Positions 1 through 5,314 of a stretch of 40,780 bases of DNA are shown here, in pieces. The stretch is from the IMG/VR virus record IMGVR_UViG_3300036770_001870, positions 1-40,780 of that record. One strand, written 5' to 3'. This DNA comes from a virus. Position 1 is the first letter of the stretch, and every line of letters starts with the position of its first letter. Both the position numbers and the translations under genes were made by a program. Below the pieces are notes generated by a model. That model did not search any database. It saw only the letters and a program-made list of their open reading frames with translations, and was not told the DNA's origin.

Positions 1-254
1 CGCTGGACTTCACAAGTAAAACGAAAGGCCGACTCCGCGCGACTGACGAGCAGAGACAGCAGACGCGCGCGGCAATCGTCGGCGCTCAGATCATAATCGC
101 GGATATCGGACTCGCCATTCGGCTGGATCTCGACAAGGCGATATCGCGTTTCGCGCTGCTCTGCGGGATTCGGTACATAAGCGGCAAAGCCGCAAAGCCC
201 CGCGACGGCAAGAATTGAACCAACGTTAGCGGCTCGGCAAAGAAAGGCTTTCAT
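1..254 (-). CDS. Partial small exported or membrane-anchored protein (N-terminus only)
   Basis: The frame opens at ATG 254 on the minus strand and runs off the window edge after about 84 codons. A GAGGAGT Shine-Dalgarno sits ten bases upstream and shares bases with the stop region of the preceding gene. The first 25 residues have a basic start (MKAFLCRA) followed by a hydrophobic run (SILAVAGLCGFAAY), which looks like a signal peptide or one membrane anchor. The rest is charged and has two cysteines. It is the last visible member of a leftward set (1087 to 425, 401 to 267, 254 onward). I do not recognise the family. Lysis accessory or envelope proteins often look like this, but nothing here proves that role. 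Confidence 0.55.
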   Translation of the reverse strand, partial: MKAFLCRAANVGSILAVAGLCGFAAYVPNPAEQRETRYRLVEIQPNGESDIRDYDLSADDCRARLLSLLVSRAESAFRFTCEVQ

Positions 255-266
255 GTTCTGGACTCC

Positions 267-401
267 TCAGTTGGGAAAGTTGGAAAAGACGGCAAGCGCG
301 CCGACGGAAGCGGCGATTAACTGGACTGCGACTCCGCAATAGCAGACCGCATTAAAAAGGCGTTCTCGGCGTGCTTTTGTTCTGCTGGACTTGCGGCGCA
401 T
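267..401 (-). CDS. Tiny single-span membrane protein, 44 aa
   Basis: ATG 401 to TGA 267-269 gives 44 residues. An AAGGAGT Shine-Dalgarno lies at good spacing, and the ORF fits the gap between its neighbours. The first fourteen residues are strongly basic (MRRKSSRTKARRER); residues 16-40 are hydrophobic (VCYCGVAVQLIAASVGALAVF). This predicts one transmembrane helix with the N-terminus in the cytoplasm by the positive-inside rule. The downstream gene's ribosome site overlaps this stop codon, suggesting coupled translation. Its size and topology resemble phage holin-like or superinfection-exclusion peptides, but no family is recognised and the function is unknown. Confidence 0.5.
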   Translation of the reverse strand: MRRKSSRTKARRERLFNAVCYCGVAVQLIAASVGALAVFSNFPN

Positions 402-424
402 GGCTGGACTCCTTGAATGGCGGT

Positions 425-1087
425 TTAGGCGTTGATGAGATCAAGCAAAATTTCATAAGGATCGACGAAGGCGAAAGTCGCGCGCATGTTGATCTGTATT
501 GCCTGAATTGCGACGCGCGACAGATTGCAATCGCGCAAGCAATCGCTTGCCCTATCGTCAGGATGGAAAGCCAAGCCTTTACCGTGAAGGCCGTTTAGAA
601 AGGCCGTTGCCGTGTCTGCGTCTTTTACCGTGATCTGCGACTCGATCTCGGCAATAGCTGCGACAATCTCGGCGAACTCGTCAGACGAGATGACAGACTC
701 TCCATTCTCAGTGTCCAGCAGGTGAAAGCGTTCGCCGCCTTCAAATTCGCGCAGATCGGAGTCGACATAGTCAACGTGAATCGAAAGCTTAAGCTGCTCA
801 TTCCAGAATGACGGGCAAGTGTCGTTTGCATAGCTGGACTCGACAAAACCGGCCGGAATGTCGCGCGGCATTGTCGTCAGATCAAAGTCAGGAAAGGCGG
901 CAACGGTAAGCGGATATTCCGCCTTAAGCTGCTCGGCCTGACGCTCGGCAATCTCGCGCTTGTAGCTTGCCGCATTCTTTTCGCAGATCGCGGCGCGCTC
1001 AGTGTTGCCGTTTGCGAGATGGAAAGCCGCGCGGCGATCCTGAAAATCTGCGAGTTTGGTAAGTGTGGCGATCGACGAGTTAGACAT
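425..1087 (-). CDS. Hypothetical phage protein, 220 aa
   Basis: ATG 1087 has an AAGGAG site ten bases upstream and a near-consensus promoter (TTGACA, 17 bp, TAGATA) just before it. The N-terminal 60 residues are polar and helical (LADFQDRRAAFHLANGNTERAA...YKREIAERQAEQLKAEYP) and could form a coiled coil. The middle is acidic and aromatic. The C-terminal third has GLAFHPDDRASDCLRDCNL and ends in a hydrophobic DPYEILLDLINA. No signal peptide or catalytic motif is visible. It leads a leftward group with two very small membrane or exported proteins. I do not recognise the family. Confidence 0.6.
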   Translation of the reverse strand: MSNSSIATLTKLADFQDRRAAFHLANGNTERAAICEKNAASYKREIAERQAEQLKAEYPLTVAAFPDFDLTTMPRDIPAGFVESSYANDTCPSFWNEQLKLSIHVDYVDSDLREFEGGERFHLLDTENGESVISSDEFAEIVAAIAEIESQITVKDADTATAFLNGLHGKGLAFHPDDRASDCLRDCNLSRVAIQAIQINMRATFAFVDPYEILLDLINA

Positions 1088-1117
1088 ATTGGCGACTCCT
1101 TGTTTCGTGTTGCTTTA

Positions 1118-1158
1118 TATCTAAGCGTTACACGGTTGAATGTCAACAGGTGGATGAA
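1118..1158 (-). promoter_or_regulatory. Sigma70-type promoter with two embedded operator motifs
   Basis: On the minus strand, TTGACA (1141-1146) and TAGATA (1118-1123) are separated by exactly 17 bp, about 30 bases before the start of the gene at 1087. A copy of the iteron TAAGCGTTACA (1122-1132, inverted relative to transcription) fills the spacer and touches the -10 box. A GTCAAC-N5-GATGAA palindrome-like site (1142-1158) covers the -35 box. This suggests two regulators act on one promoter. Confidence 0.6.
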
Positions 1159-1163
1159 TTCGT

Positions 1164-1460
1164 TTAGCCGAGAATGTCGGCGAACTCGTCGGACTCCGTG
1201 TTTTCATTGCGTGCCAGGCGCGCGGCCTTTTGTTTCGCCCTATGCCTTGCGACTCTTGCTGCTGCTGCGGCTCGTCTGGATTCCAGCTTGTCAGGATCGA
1301 TGTTAACCGCAGCGCGCTTAATCTTGTCGCATTCAATGCAAAGGCCGTTTGCCGTGTATCGGATCGACGAGCCGCAGACTGCGCAAGGCTTGCCGCATAC
1401 ATACGTTTTCCGGCCTGCTGCTAGTGCATCGCGACGCGCGTTTTTATTCTCTGCTGTCAT
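1164..1460 (-). CDS. Small zinc-ribbon protein ending in DEFADILG
   Basis: A 98-residue protein whose start overlaps the end of the upstream gene by 17 bases, with an AAGGA site. Residues about 17-50 hold two CxxC pairs (CAVC and CIEC) in a GRKTYVCGKPC...RYTANGLCIEC arrangement, a treble-clef or zinc-ribbon pattern common in small phage proteins and at the N-terminus of some phage endonucleases. A basic Ala/Arg-rich helix follows (ESRRAAAAARVARHRAKQKA). The C-terminus is DEFADILG, a motif shared with several other proteins in this window. It is a paralogue of its upstream neighbour. Nucleic-acid binding is likely; a specific function is not evident. Confidence 0.65.
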   Translation of the reverse strand: MTAENKNARRDALAAGRKTYVCGKPCAVCGSSIRYTANGLCIECDKIKRAAVNIDPDKLESRRAAAAARVARHRAKQKAARLARNENTESDEFADILG

Positions 1461-1761
1461 GGTCTTTTATCCTTTCCAGTAATGCCACAATGGCGAATTC
1501 AAGGAATGTTTTGTTATCTGCGGCCTGTTGTGCCATGGCTCGGCAACGCCTTGCGGCTTGCCTTTCCTTTGCGGCCTTGCGCTCTGCCTGAGCTAGTGTC
1601 GCGATCTCGGCAACGTCCAGCGCTCTTTGCTTGCGGCATGCGTAACAGGCTTTAGTTGACGTGTAACGCTTACGAAAGCCGCAAGCGTGGCAAGGCGCGC
1701 CAATGTAAAAGAGGCGGCCTTTTGCCTTGGCTTCCGATCTGGATCGACTGCGTTCTGTCAT
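1444..1761 (-). CDS. Small zinc-ribbon protein, paralogue of the next gene
   Basis: A 105-residue protein from ATG 1761. The zinc site has the spacing CHAC...CYAC within GRLFYIGAPCHACGFRKRY, matching the neighbouring 98-residue protein (GRK-Y-GKPC-C-RYT-C--C), so the two arose by tandem duplication and then diverged. The second half is a basic Ala/Gln/Arg-rich helix (ERKAAKERQAARRCRAMAQQ) followed by a hydrophobic segment (FLEFAIVALLERI). No DFxDILG tail is present here, unlike its paralogue. Two iteron-like motifs and a TTGACA box lie immediately upstream, so it is probably the first gene of its transcript. Role: probably DNA or RNA binding; not further identified. Confidence 0.6.
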   Translation of the reverse strand: MTERSRSRSEAKAKGRLFYIGAPCHACGFRKRYTSTKACYACRKQRALDVAEIATLAQAERKAAKERQAARRCRAMAQQAADNKTFLEFAIVALLERIKDHDSRE

Positions 1762-1766
1762 AAGTC

Positions 1767-1810
1767 AAAGCGTTACACATCTAAGCGTTTCATGTCAACA
1801 AACAGGTGAT
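1767..1810 (-). promoter_or_regulatory. Probable leftward promoter/operator cluster
   Basis: TTGACA (1793-1798 on the minus strand) lies inside the operator-like site GTCAAC-AAACA-GGTGAT (1794-1810). Two iteron-like copies, AAAGCGTTACA (1767-1777) and TAAGCGTTTCA (1782-1792), lie 15 bp apart directly downstream of it. The expected -10 (TAACGC, 17 bp away) is poor and falls eight bases before ATG 1761, so a transcript from it would be nearly leaderless. The architecture copies the promoter at 1118-1158. Confidence 0.4.
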
Positions 1811-1938
1811 AACCGGGTAACGGCTCGGCCTGACATCTAAGTGTGACAGTGTGGCAATCGTTTCGCATGCGTAATGGAGTCACGTAAGCCGTCGCGTTAG
1901 ACCTGGCTAATATAAGCTCAGATAGGATGTTAACTATA

Positions 1939-2044
1939 TAAGCGTTACATTATCTAAGCGTTACAATATATAAGCGTTACAGTATCTAAGCGTTACAATA
2001 TATAAGCGTTACAGTATCTAAGCGTAACATAATTAAGCGTTACA
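1939..2044. repeat. Iteron array: seven copies of TAAGCGTTACA at 16-bp spacing
   Basis: Copies start at 1939, 1955, 1971, 1987, 2003, 2019 and 2034; the sixth reads TAAGCGTAACA. The first six are exactly 16 bp apart. The 5-bp spacers alternate between ATATA and GTATC, giving a 32-bp super-period (about three helical turns). The region is AT-rich compared with the rest of the window. Single extra copies lie at 1122, 1767, 1782, 2192 and 3346 (one mismatch in some), and an inverted copy at 1662. Candidate replication origin (iterons), operator array or terminase-binding site. Confidence 0.85.
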
Positions 2045-2068
2045 TATAGGGCAATCAATGGCTTACGG

Positions 2069-2180
2069 TTATGCTCAGGCCGAGCATAAGGGCGACCGCT
2101 CGGGGTCCCTCCTGGCTTCCGGCGGCTGGGCGGGGGCGCTGAGACCCCGGCCTGCGAGAGTTTTGGAAAAATTTTTGGTT
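2069..2180. other. GC-rich symmetric block plus A/T tract; candidate cos or origin element
   Basis: This non-coding stretch has an 8-bp stem TTATGCTC/GAGCATAA with a 5-nt loop (2069-2089). It is followed by inverted CGGGGTC (2101-2107) and GACCCCG (2143-2149) around a very GC-rich centre (GGGCGGGGGCGCT), then a run of T and A (2160-2180). A GC-rich two-fold symmetric core followed by T/A tracts recalls lambda cosN-cosB. This is a resemblance from memory only; an origin or a transcription signal is also possible. Confidence 0.3.
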
Positions 2181-2246
2181 AACGCCCGGATTAAGCGTTA
2201 CAGGTTAACAGAATTCCCCGCTTGTTTACTGTAATCCTTAGATCTT

Positions 2247-2348
2247 CCCTGTTCCACCTGTTCCTTTTTCATCCTTCTCTGTTCCAGTAAATAATAATAG
2301 AAACAATGGGTTAGCTGGTTAGGAACAGGAGGAACAGGTGGAACAGGG
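2247..2348. repeat. 18-bp perfect inverted repeat built from CCTGTTCC units
   Basis: CCCTGTTCCACCTGTTCC at 2247-2264 is matched by its exact complement at 2331-2348, with a 66-bp AT-rich loop that contains further CTGTTCC/GGAACAG units (about 2277 and 2321). More CCTGTTC copies lie at about 2469 and 2478. The repeat unit is separate from the iterons 200 bp away. Candidate binding site of the primase-helicase or a replication initiator, or a large regulatory hairpin. No gene is convincing in the surrounding 2050-2627. Confidence 0.75.
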
Positions 2349-2571
2349 TATCTCTATACGCGAGGTGAAAATTCCCCACCCACAATGGAAATCGCCGGGC
2401 CGTAACACTTAGTGTAGTTTTGGCCGTTTTACCCCTTGCCAATCTTAGGGATGAAAAAAGCGTGTTTCACCTGTTCTGCCTGTTCCACCGCTCGGAAGTC
2501 TTTGAATCTAAACGGTGATTTTTGTCACAGGTGCGTCACAGGTAAGGGTTACTGGCACACGGATTTTCAAC

Positions 2572-2603
2572 TAAAGAAAAACCCGACACGATGGCCGGGC
2601 TTT
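2572..2603 (-). terminator. Rho-independent terminator of the leftward early operon
   Basis: Read leftward, CCCG (complement of 2596-2599), a 10-nt loop and CGGG (complement of 2582-2585) are followed by a T-rich run (complement of 2573-2581). It begins about 25 bases after the stop codon of the gene ending at 2628, the right place to end the early leftward transcript. Confidence 0.7.
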
Positions 2604-2627
2604 GCAGAGTTCGGATTTTTGAGGCTG

Positions 2628-3335
2628 TCAGCGGATCTGTTTGAGCCCATCGCTTCCGGTGTCGGAGAGGCCGCGGTTCAGTGAAACGCGAGAACCCTGG
2701 ATGTAGCCGTCGAGGTAGTTGGGATCGAAGTCGCGCGATTTTCGCATGTCTCGGCTGTTGAGCTTCACACCCTCGTCTTCGAGCGCTTTGTCGATCAGTT
2801 GGTCACGCAGCACCACCAGGCCGGTTCCCGCGGCGACGGGTGGCACCATAGCCTGAATGCGTTGAGCCAGGCGGTCCAGCATGCCGTCCACGAAGGCGAT
2901 CCGCATCTGAACGCGCTTCCGCTTCACCAAGAGCACATTATCGCGCTCAACGCGCTTGGCGGCCTGCTCTGTTGCCCTGGTGCAGATCTCCAAGACGTAC
3001 TGCGACACCTGAACCTCATGCTCGAAGCCGAAGAAGGTGATGGTCACCGGATAGACACCGCTCGGGCTCTGCCAGTAGCGGGCGCCGGTCAGCGCGGAGA
3101 TGGCCTTGGCCACCTTCCACAATCGATCGCCGACAATCTCGCTGACACGGGATGCCTCACGCTTCATCGGGTTTTCCCGAAGCTGCGTTTCATCCATCGT
3201 CATGTTGTGCTTTTCGAGCAGGGCCGCCGCCATCCGCGCAGCGGACAGGGCTTCATCTTCGGTGCAGCCATTCTCGACCGTCTTGGCGAGCAGGGCGCGG
3301 ATCTTCGCTGCGATCTTGTCTCTTTCCTGTTTCAT
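2628..3335 (-). CDS. DUF2786-family phage protein
   Basis: A 235-residue protein. The N-terminus (ERDKIAAKIRALLAKTVENGCTEDEA...ALLEKHNM) is the characteristic DUF2786 helical module, which is common in phages and some bacterial mobile elements. The middle contains GARYWQSPSGVYPVTITFFGFEHEV. The C-terminal half is basic and helical and ends in DGYIQGSRVSLNRGLSD, as in other members with a second conserved domain. The biochemical function of the family is not known to me. It is the last gene of the early leftward operon, nine bases after the preceding gene and just before a terminator. The start codon has only a weak GGA site. Confidence 0.8.
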   Translation of the reverse strand: MKQERDKIAAKIRALLAKTVENGCTEDEALSAARMAAALLEKHNMTMDETQLRENPMKREASRVSEIVGDRLWKVAKAISALTGARYWQSPSGVYPVTITFFGFEHEVQVSQYVLEICTRATEQAAKRVERDNVLLVKRKRVQMRIAFVDGMLDRLAQRIQAMVPPVAAGTGLVVLRDQLIDKALEDEGVKLNSRDMRKSRDFDPNYLDGYIQGSRVSLNRGLSDTGSDGLKQIR

Positions 3336-3344
3336 GGTGAAATC

Positions 3345-3536
3345 CTAAGCGTTACCGAGCGGATTGCGGATCAGCCGCTTGATCAGGCTCTTCGCCACAC
3401 CGCGGCGCAGCATCGCAGCCACCTCGACCGGATCGAGGTCGTAAGGGGCATTCTGCAATGCCAGCCGCAGATCCGGCGGGAGTCTGTCGTAGACCGAGAA
3501 TTCGGTGCGCAGGCGCACAACGGCGTTCTCATCCAT
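3345..3536 (-). CDS. Small hypothetical phage protein, 63 aa
   Basis: ATG 3536 follows the upstream stop by three bases, with GGTGAG as ribosome site. The sequence has EFSVYDRLPPDLRLALQNAPYDLDP, a pattern (YDRLP...ALxxAPY) I associate with small conserved phage proteins, then a basic C-terminal helix (AKSLIKRLIRNPLG). The iteron-like TAAGCGTTACC at 3346-3356 coincides with its last codons and stop. The function is unknown; its place among early leftward genes suggests a host-takeover or regulatory role, which is inference. Confidence 0.65.
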   Translation of the reverse strand: MDENAVVRLRTEFSVYDRLPPDLRLALQNAPYDLDPVEVAAMLRRGVAKSLIKRLIRNPLGNA

Positions 3537-3539
3537 GGC

Positions 3540-3830
3540 TCACCTCACCGCTTTGGTCTGCGGCATCTCGAATTCGATCGACAGTGCCTTCAGGGCTCGG
3601 TGCTTGATGAAGTCTGGAAGTGCCGGCACATCTTCACGGCGGATGCTCGACCATCGCTCATCGTATGTTGACCAGTGCTTGACCTTCTTCCATTTGTGGC
3701 GCTTCGTCTGGCGCTCACAGACTGCGTATTCTTCCAGGCGCAGCGTAATTTCGCCTGAGAAGTTGCAGATGACGTTGAAGCGCCAAAGGACGCTCTTCTG
3801 CTCGTGGACTTCGTCGCGGACTTCCATCAT
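3540..3830 (-). CDS. Hypothetical early phage protein, 96 aa
   Basis: The start ATG at 3830 overlaps the stop of the upstream gene (ATGA), indicating translational coupling. The protein is rich in Trp, Lys and Glu (VCERQTKRHKWKKVKHWSTYDERW) with no signal peptide or membrane segment. No recognised motif. The tight packing with both neighbours and the uniform codon use support a real gene rather than a chance frame. Confidence 0.6.
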   Translation of the reverse strand: MMEVRDEVHEQKSVLWRFNVICNFSGEITLRLEEYAVCERQTKRHKWKKVKHWSTYDERWSSIRREDVPALPDFIKHRALKALSIEFEMPQTKAVR

Positions 3831-4228
3831 CGTTTTTCATCCTTCAGTTGATATTCAAGGCATTCGAGAAGCGCGGTCATCCCGCGCGGGGTGATGAGCA
3901 GGATCGGCTTCATCAAGGGATCGTATCCGGGCCGGCAGCCTTCCTTCGAATAGGCGATGAGCCGCTTCTGGCGCAGGTACTTCACGATCGCACTGATCTG
4001 CGTCTCACCGAGGTACGGCACGAAGATCCGGTGGTTCTCGAAGCTCAGGCTCCAATCCCGCTCTTCGCGCCACCAGATGCCGTCGGAGAAGGCGATGTGC
4101 CAAAGGATCTCCCGGCGGCGCGGAGTGAGCTTGACCCTGCCGTCGAGCACCATGCGGTCGCGCGGGATGTATCTGCCGCGGACGACGCCGTTCCGGATTT
4201 TCAGTTCCAGGTGTCCACATGTCGCCAT
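3827..4228 (-). CDS. Hypothetical early protein, possible winged helix, 133 aa
   Basis: The start is taken as ATG 4228, which shares its A with the upstream TGA; a GTG at 4231 is the alternative. The sequence KLTPRRREILWHIAFSDG...ETQISAIVKYLRQKRLIAYSKEG...LLITPRGMTALLE reads like a winged-helix fold: two helices, a recognition-helix-like VKYLRQKRLI and a following hairpin. A DNA-binding or replication accessory role is therefore plausible but unproven. It overlaps the next gene by four bases. Confidence 0.6.
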   Translation of the reverse strand: MATCGHLELKIRNGVVRGRYIPRDRMVLDGRVKLTPRRREILWHIAFSDGIWWREERDWSLSFENHRIFVPYLGETQISAIVKYLRQKRLIAYSKEGCRPGYDPLMKPILLITPRGMTALLECLEYQLKDEKR

Positions 4229-4443
4229 CACACCTTCTCCCCGCGGTACATAGCCTTGGCTTTCTCATAGTCGTAGAGCGAGCCGTCGCGGAAATGGTAG
4301 CGACCGCAAGACATGCAGCCCCACCGGATCGGCATCGCAGAATTGTTCGGCGCGCTCCCATCGTGGGGTACAAGCTCAAGCGGGAAGTTGATGGCTTCGA
4401 ACGCCGGATCTATGTTGTCGAAACCGCAATCTTTGCACTGCAT
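4228..4443 (-). CDS. Small zinc-ribbon protein, 71 aa
   Basis: Two CxxC pairs (CKDC at residues 3-6 and CMSC near residue 44) probably bind one zinc ion. The second pair lies in WGCMSCGRYHF, a pattern shared with the small protein at 9018-9254 (YKCPDCGKFHL). The ribosome site AGGGG is good, and ATG 4443 lies one base after the upstream stop. Probable nucleic-acid or protein interaction module of the early operon. No enzymatic motif is visible. Confidence 0.65.
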   Translation of the reverse strand: MQCKDCGFDNIDPAFEAINFPLELVPHDGSAPNNSAMPIRWGCMSCGRYHFRDGSLYDYEKAKAMYRGEKV

Positions 4444-4444
4444 C

Positions 4445-4615
4445 TCACCATCCCCTCAGTTTGTAGCTCGGGCGGCCCCAAGCCTCGCGGCGCACGTCGG
4501 CCACGGTCTTACCGCCCTTCAGCTTCGTGATTTCCTTCAGGATCTCTTTCCGGCGCCGCTGCGTCCGGACATTGCGGAGTTCCTGCTGCAACTCGGCGAT
4601 ACGGGTCTCGGTCAT
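4445..4615 (-). CDS. Small coiled-coil early protein, 56 aa
   Basis: The start ATG 4615 overlaps the upstream stop TGA (ATGA), which is why it is preferred over a longer frame that opens at 4663 inside the neighbour. The first 35 residues (TETRIAELQQELRNVRTQRRRKEILKEITKLKGG) form a heptad-like charged helix, likely a coiled coil; the end is basic (WGRPSYKLRGW). Function unknown. Confidence 0.55.
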   Translation of the reverse strand: MTETRIAELQQELRNVRTQRRRKEILKEITKLKGGKTVADVRREAWGRPSYKLRGW

Positions 4616-5022
4616 TCGCGGCCCGCCAGTTCTTCGGCGACCTTGGCGTAAGGCCACCAGCAAGGGGCAGGCGTGAACTCACCGCGTTCGAAACATGCGT
4701 GATCGAAGAGCACCGTCGCGTTGTAGAAACCGGCGGCATCATTGGTATGCCGGCAGGCGTCTATCACTCGGAACAGGCGGCCGTTCGGCAGATAGATCCG
4801 ACCGAGCTTCATATCGACCTGGAAGAACTCGCGGCTCGGGTTCTGCTGCAAGATCGTGATGGCGATACGGAGCGGGTAATCAGCGCTGCGCGGGACCGGC
4901 CAAAGATAGACGAGCTGGTGATCCTCGCCGGCCAGCAGCCGGTTGATCGCGAAGCGGATACGCCGGGTGGTCGCGCCTTCCTGGCGCTGACCAGCAAAGA
5001 TGTCGGTAGCGGCCTGCATCAT
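4612..5022 (-). CDS. Hypothetical early protein, 136 aa
   Basis: The start is placed at ATG 5022, which overlaps the upstream TGA (ATGATG), rather than at an upstream in-frame ATG 5133 that would lie deep inside the neighbour. The protein is soluble and aromatic (HQLVYLWPVPRSADYPLRIAI, FFQVDMKLGRIYLPNGRLFRVIDACRH, CWWPYAKVAEELAG). I do not recognise it. Both ends are overlapped by neighbours by a few bases, typical of a coupled phage operon. Confidence 0.55.
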   Translation of the reverse strand: MMQAATDIFAGQRQEGATTRRIRFAINRLLAGEDHQLVYLWPVPRSADYPLRIAITILQQNPSREFFQVDMKLGRIYLPNGRLFRVIDACRHTNDAAGFYNATVLFDHACFERGEFTPAPCWWPYAKVAEELAGRE

Positions 5023-5243
5023 ACGGCCCCCTGCCACGCCTTGCAGCAGACGCCCGTCGGCGCAGCGGTCGCGCGCTTGGACAGCGCCTCGACGAAGAAG
5101 ACCGGCCAGAAGACGACCATCGTCGAGCGCCACATGACGCTATCGCGTTCCTTGACGGTGAGAAGCTGCTCGCCGGCCACATAGCCGGTCAGGCCGTAGA
5201 TCGCGACGCCGGCAGCGAGTAATGCAGAGATAAGGGTTTTCAT
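5019..5243 (-). CDS. Small membrane protein, two predicted helices, 74 aa
   Basis: The start is taken as ATG 5243 (MKTLISALLAAG) because GGAG lies six bases upstream; an ATG at 5255 lacks a ribosome site. Residues 3-22 are hydrophobic (LISALLAAGVAIYGLTGYVAG) and a second segment (STMVVFWPVFFVEALS) lies near residues 40-56, giving a hairpin membrane topology. A perfect 8-bp hairpin (5242-5269) contains the start codon, and an operator-like site lies about 50 bases upstream, so expression may be controlled at two levels. Possible superinfection exclusion or envelope modification; inference only. Confidence 0.55.
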   Translation of the reverse strand: MKTLISALLAAGVAIYGLTGYVAGEQLLTVKERDSVMWRSTMVVFWPVFFVEALSKRATAAPTGVCCKAWQGAV

Positions 5244-5269
5244 CGCAGTCTCCATGTTGAAACTGCGAT
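5242..5269 (-). promoter_or_regulatory. Hairpin covering a start codon
   Basis: ATCGCAGT (5242-5249) and ACTGCGAT (5262-5269) form a perfect 8-bp stem with a 12-base loop. In the leftward mRNA the loop holds GGAG, and the 3' arm contains bases of the AUG of the gene starting at 5243. Confidence 0.5.
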
Positions 5270-5294
5270 GACCGTATTCGGCACTCGTTAAATT

Positions 5295-5311
5295 GTCAAC
5301 TGTCTGTTGAA
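5295..5311. promoter_or_regulatory. Operator-like palindrome GTCAAC-TGTCT-GTTGAA
   Basis: One of the best matches to the dispersed GTCAAC-N5-GTTGAC motif. It lies in the 71-bp gap between the primase gene and the small membrane protein gene. Confidence 0.6.
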
Positions 5312-5314
5312 AAC

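Noticed and set aside
371-598. 75-codon rightward frame with CWTC and CLNC pairs
   Set aside because: It lies opposite two better-supported leftward genes (425-1087 and 267-401), has no ribosome site, and the cysteine pairs are fortuitous.
2058-2234. 58-codon rightward frame starting MAYGYAQAEHKG
   Set aside because: It runs through the hairpin, the GC-rich symmetric block, an iteron and an A/T tract. The ribosome site is weak and the end has unusual composition; non-coding function explains the region better.
2436-2684. 82-codon rightward frame (MPILGMKKACFTC...)
   Set aside because: It runs through the leftward terminator and overlaps the end of the DUF2786 gene; there is no ribosome site.
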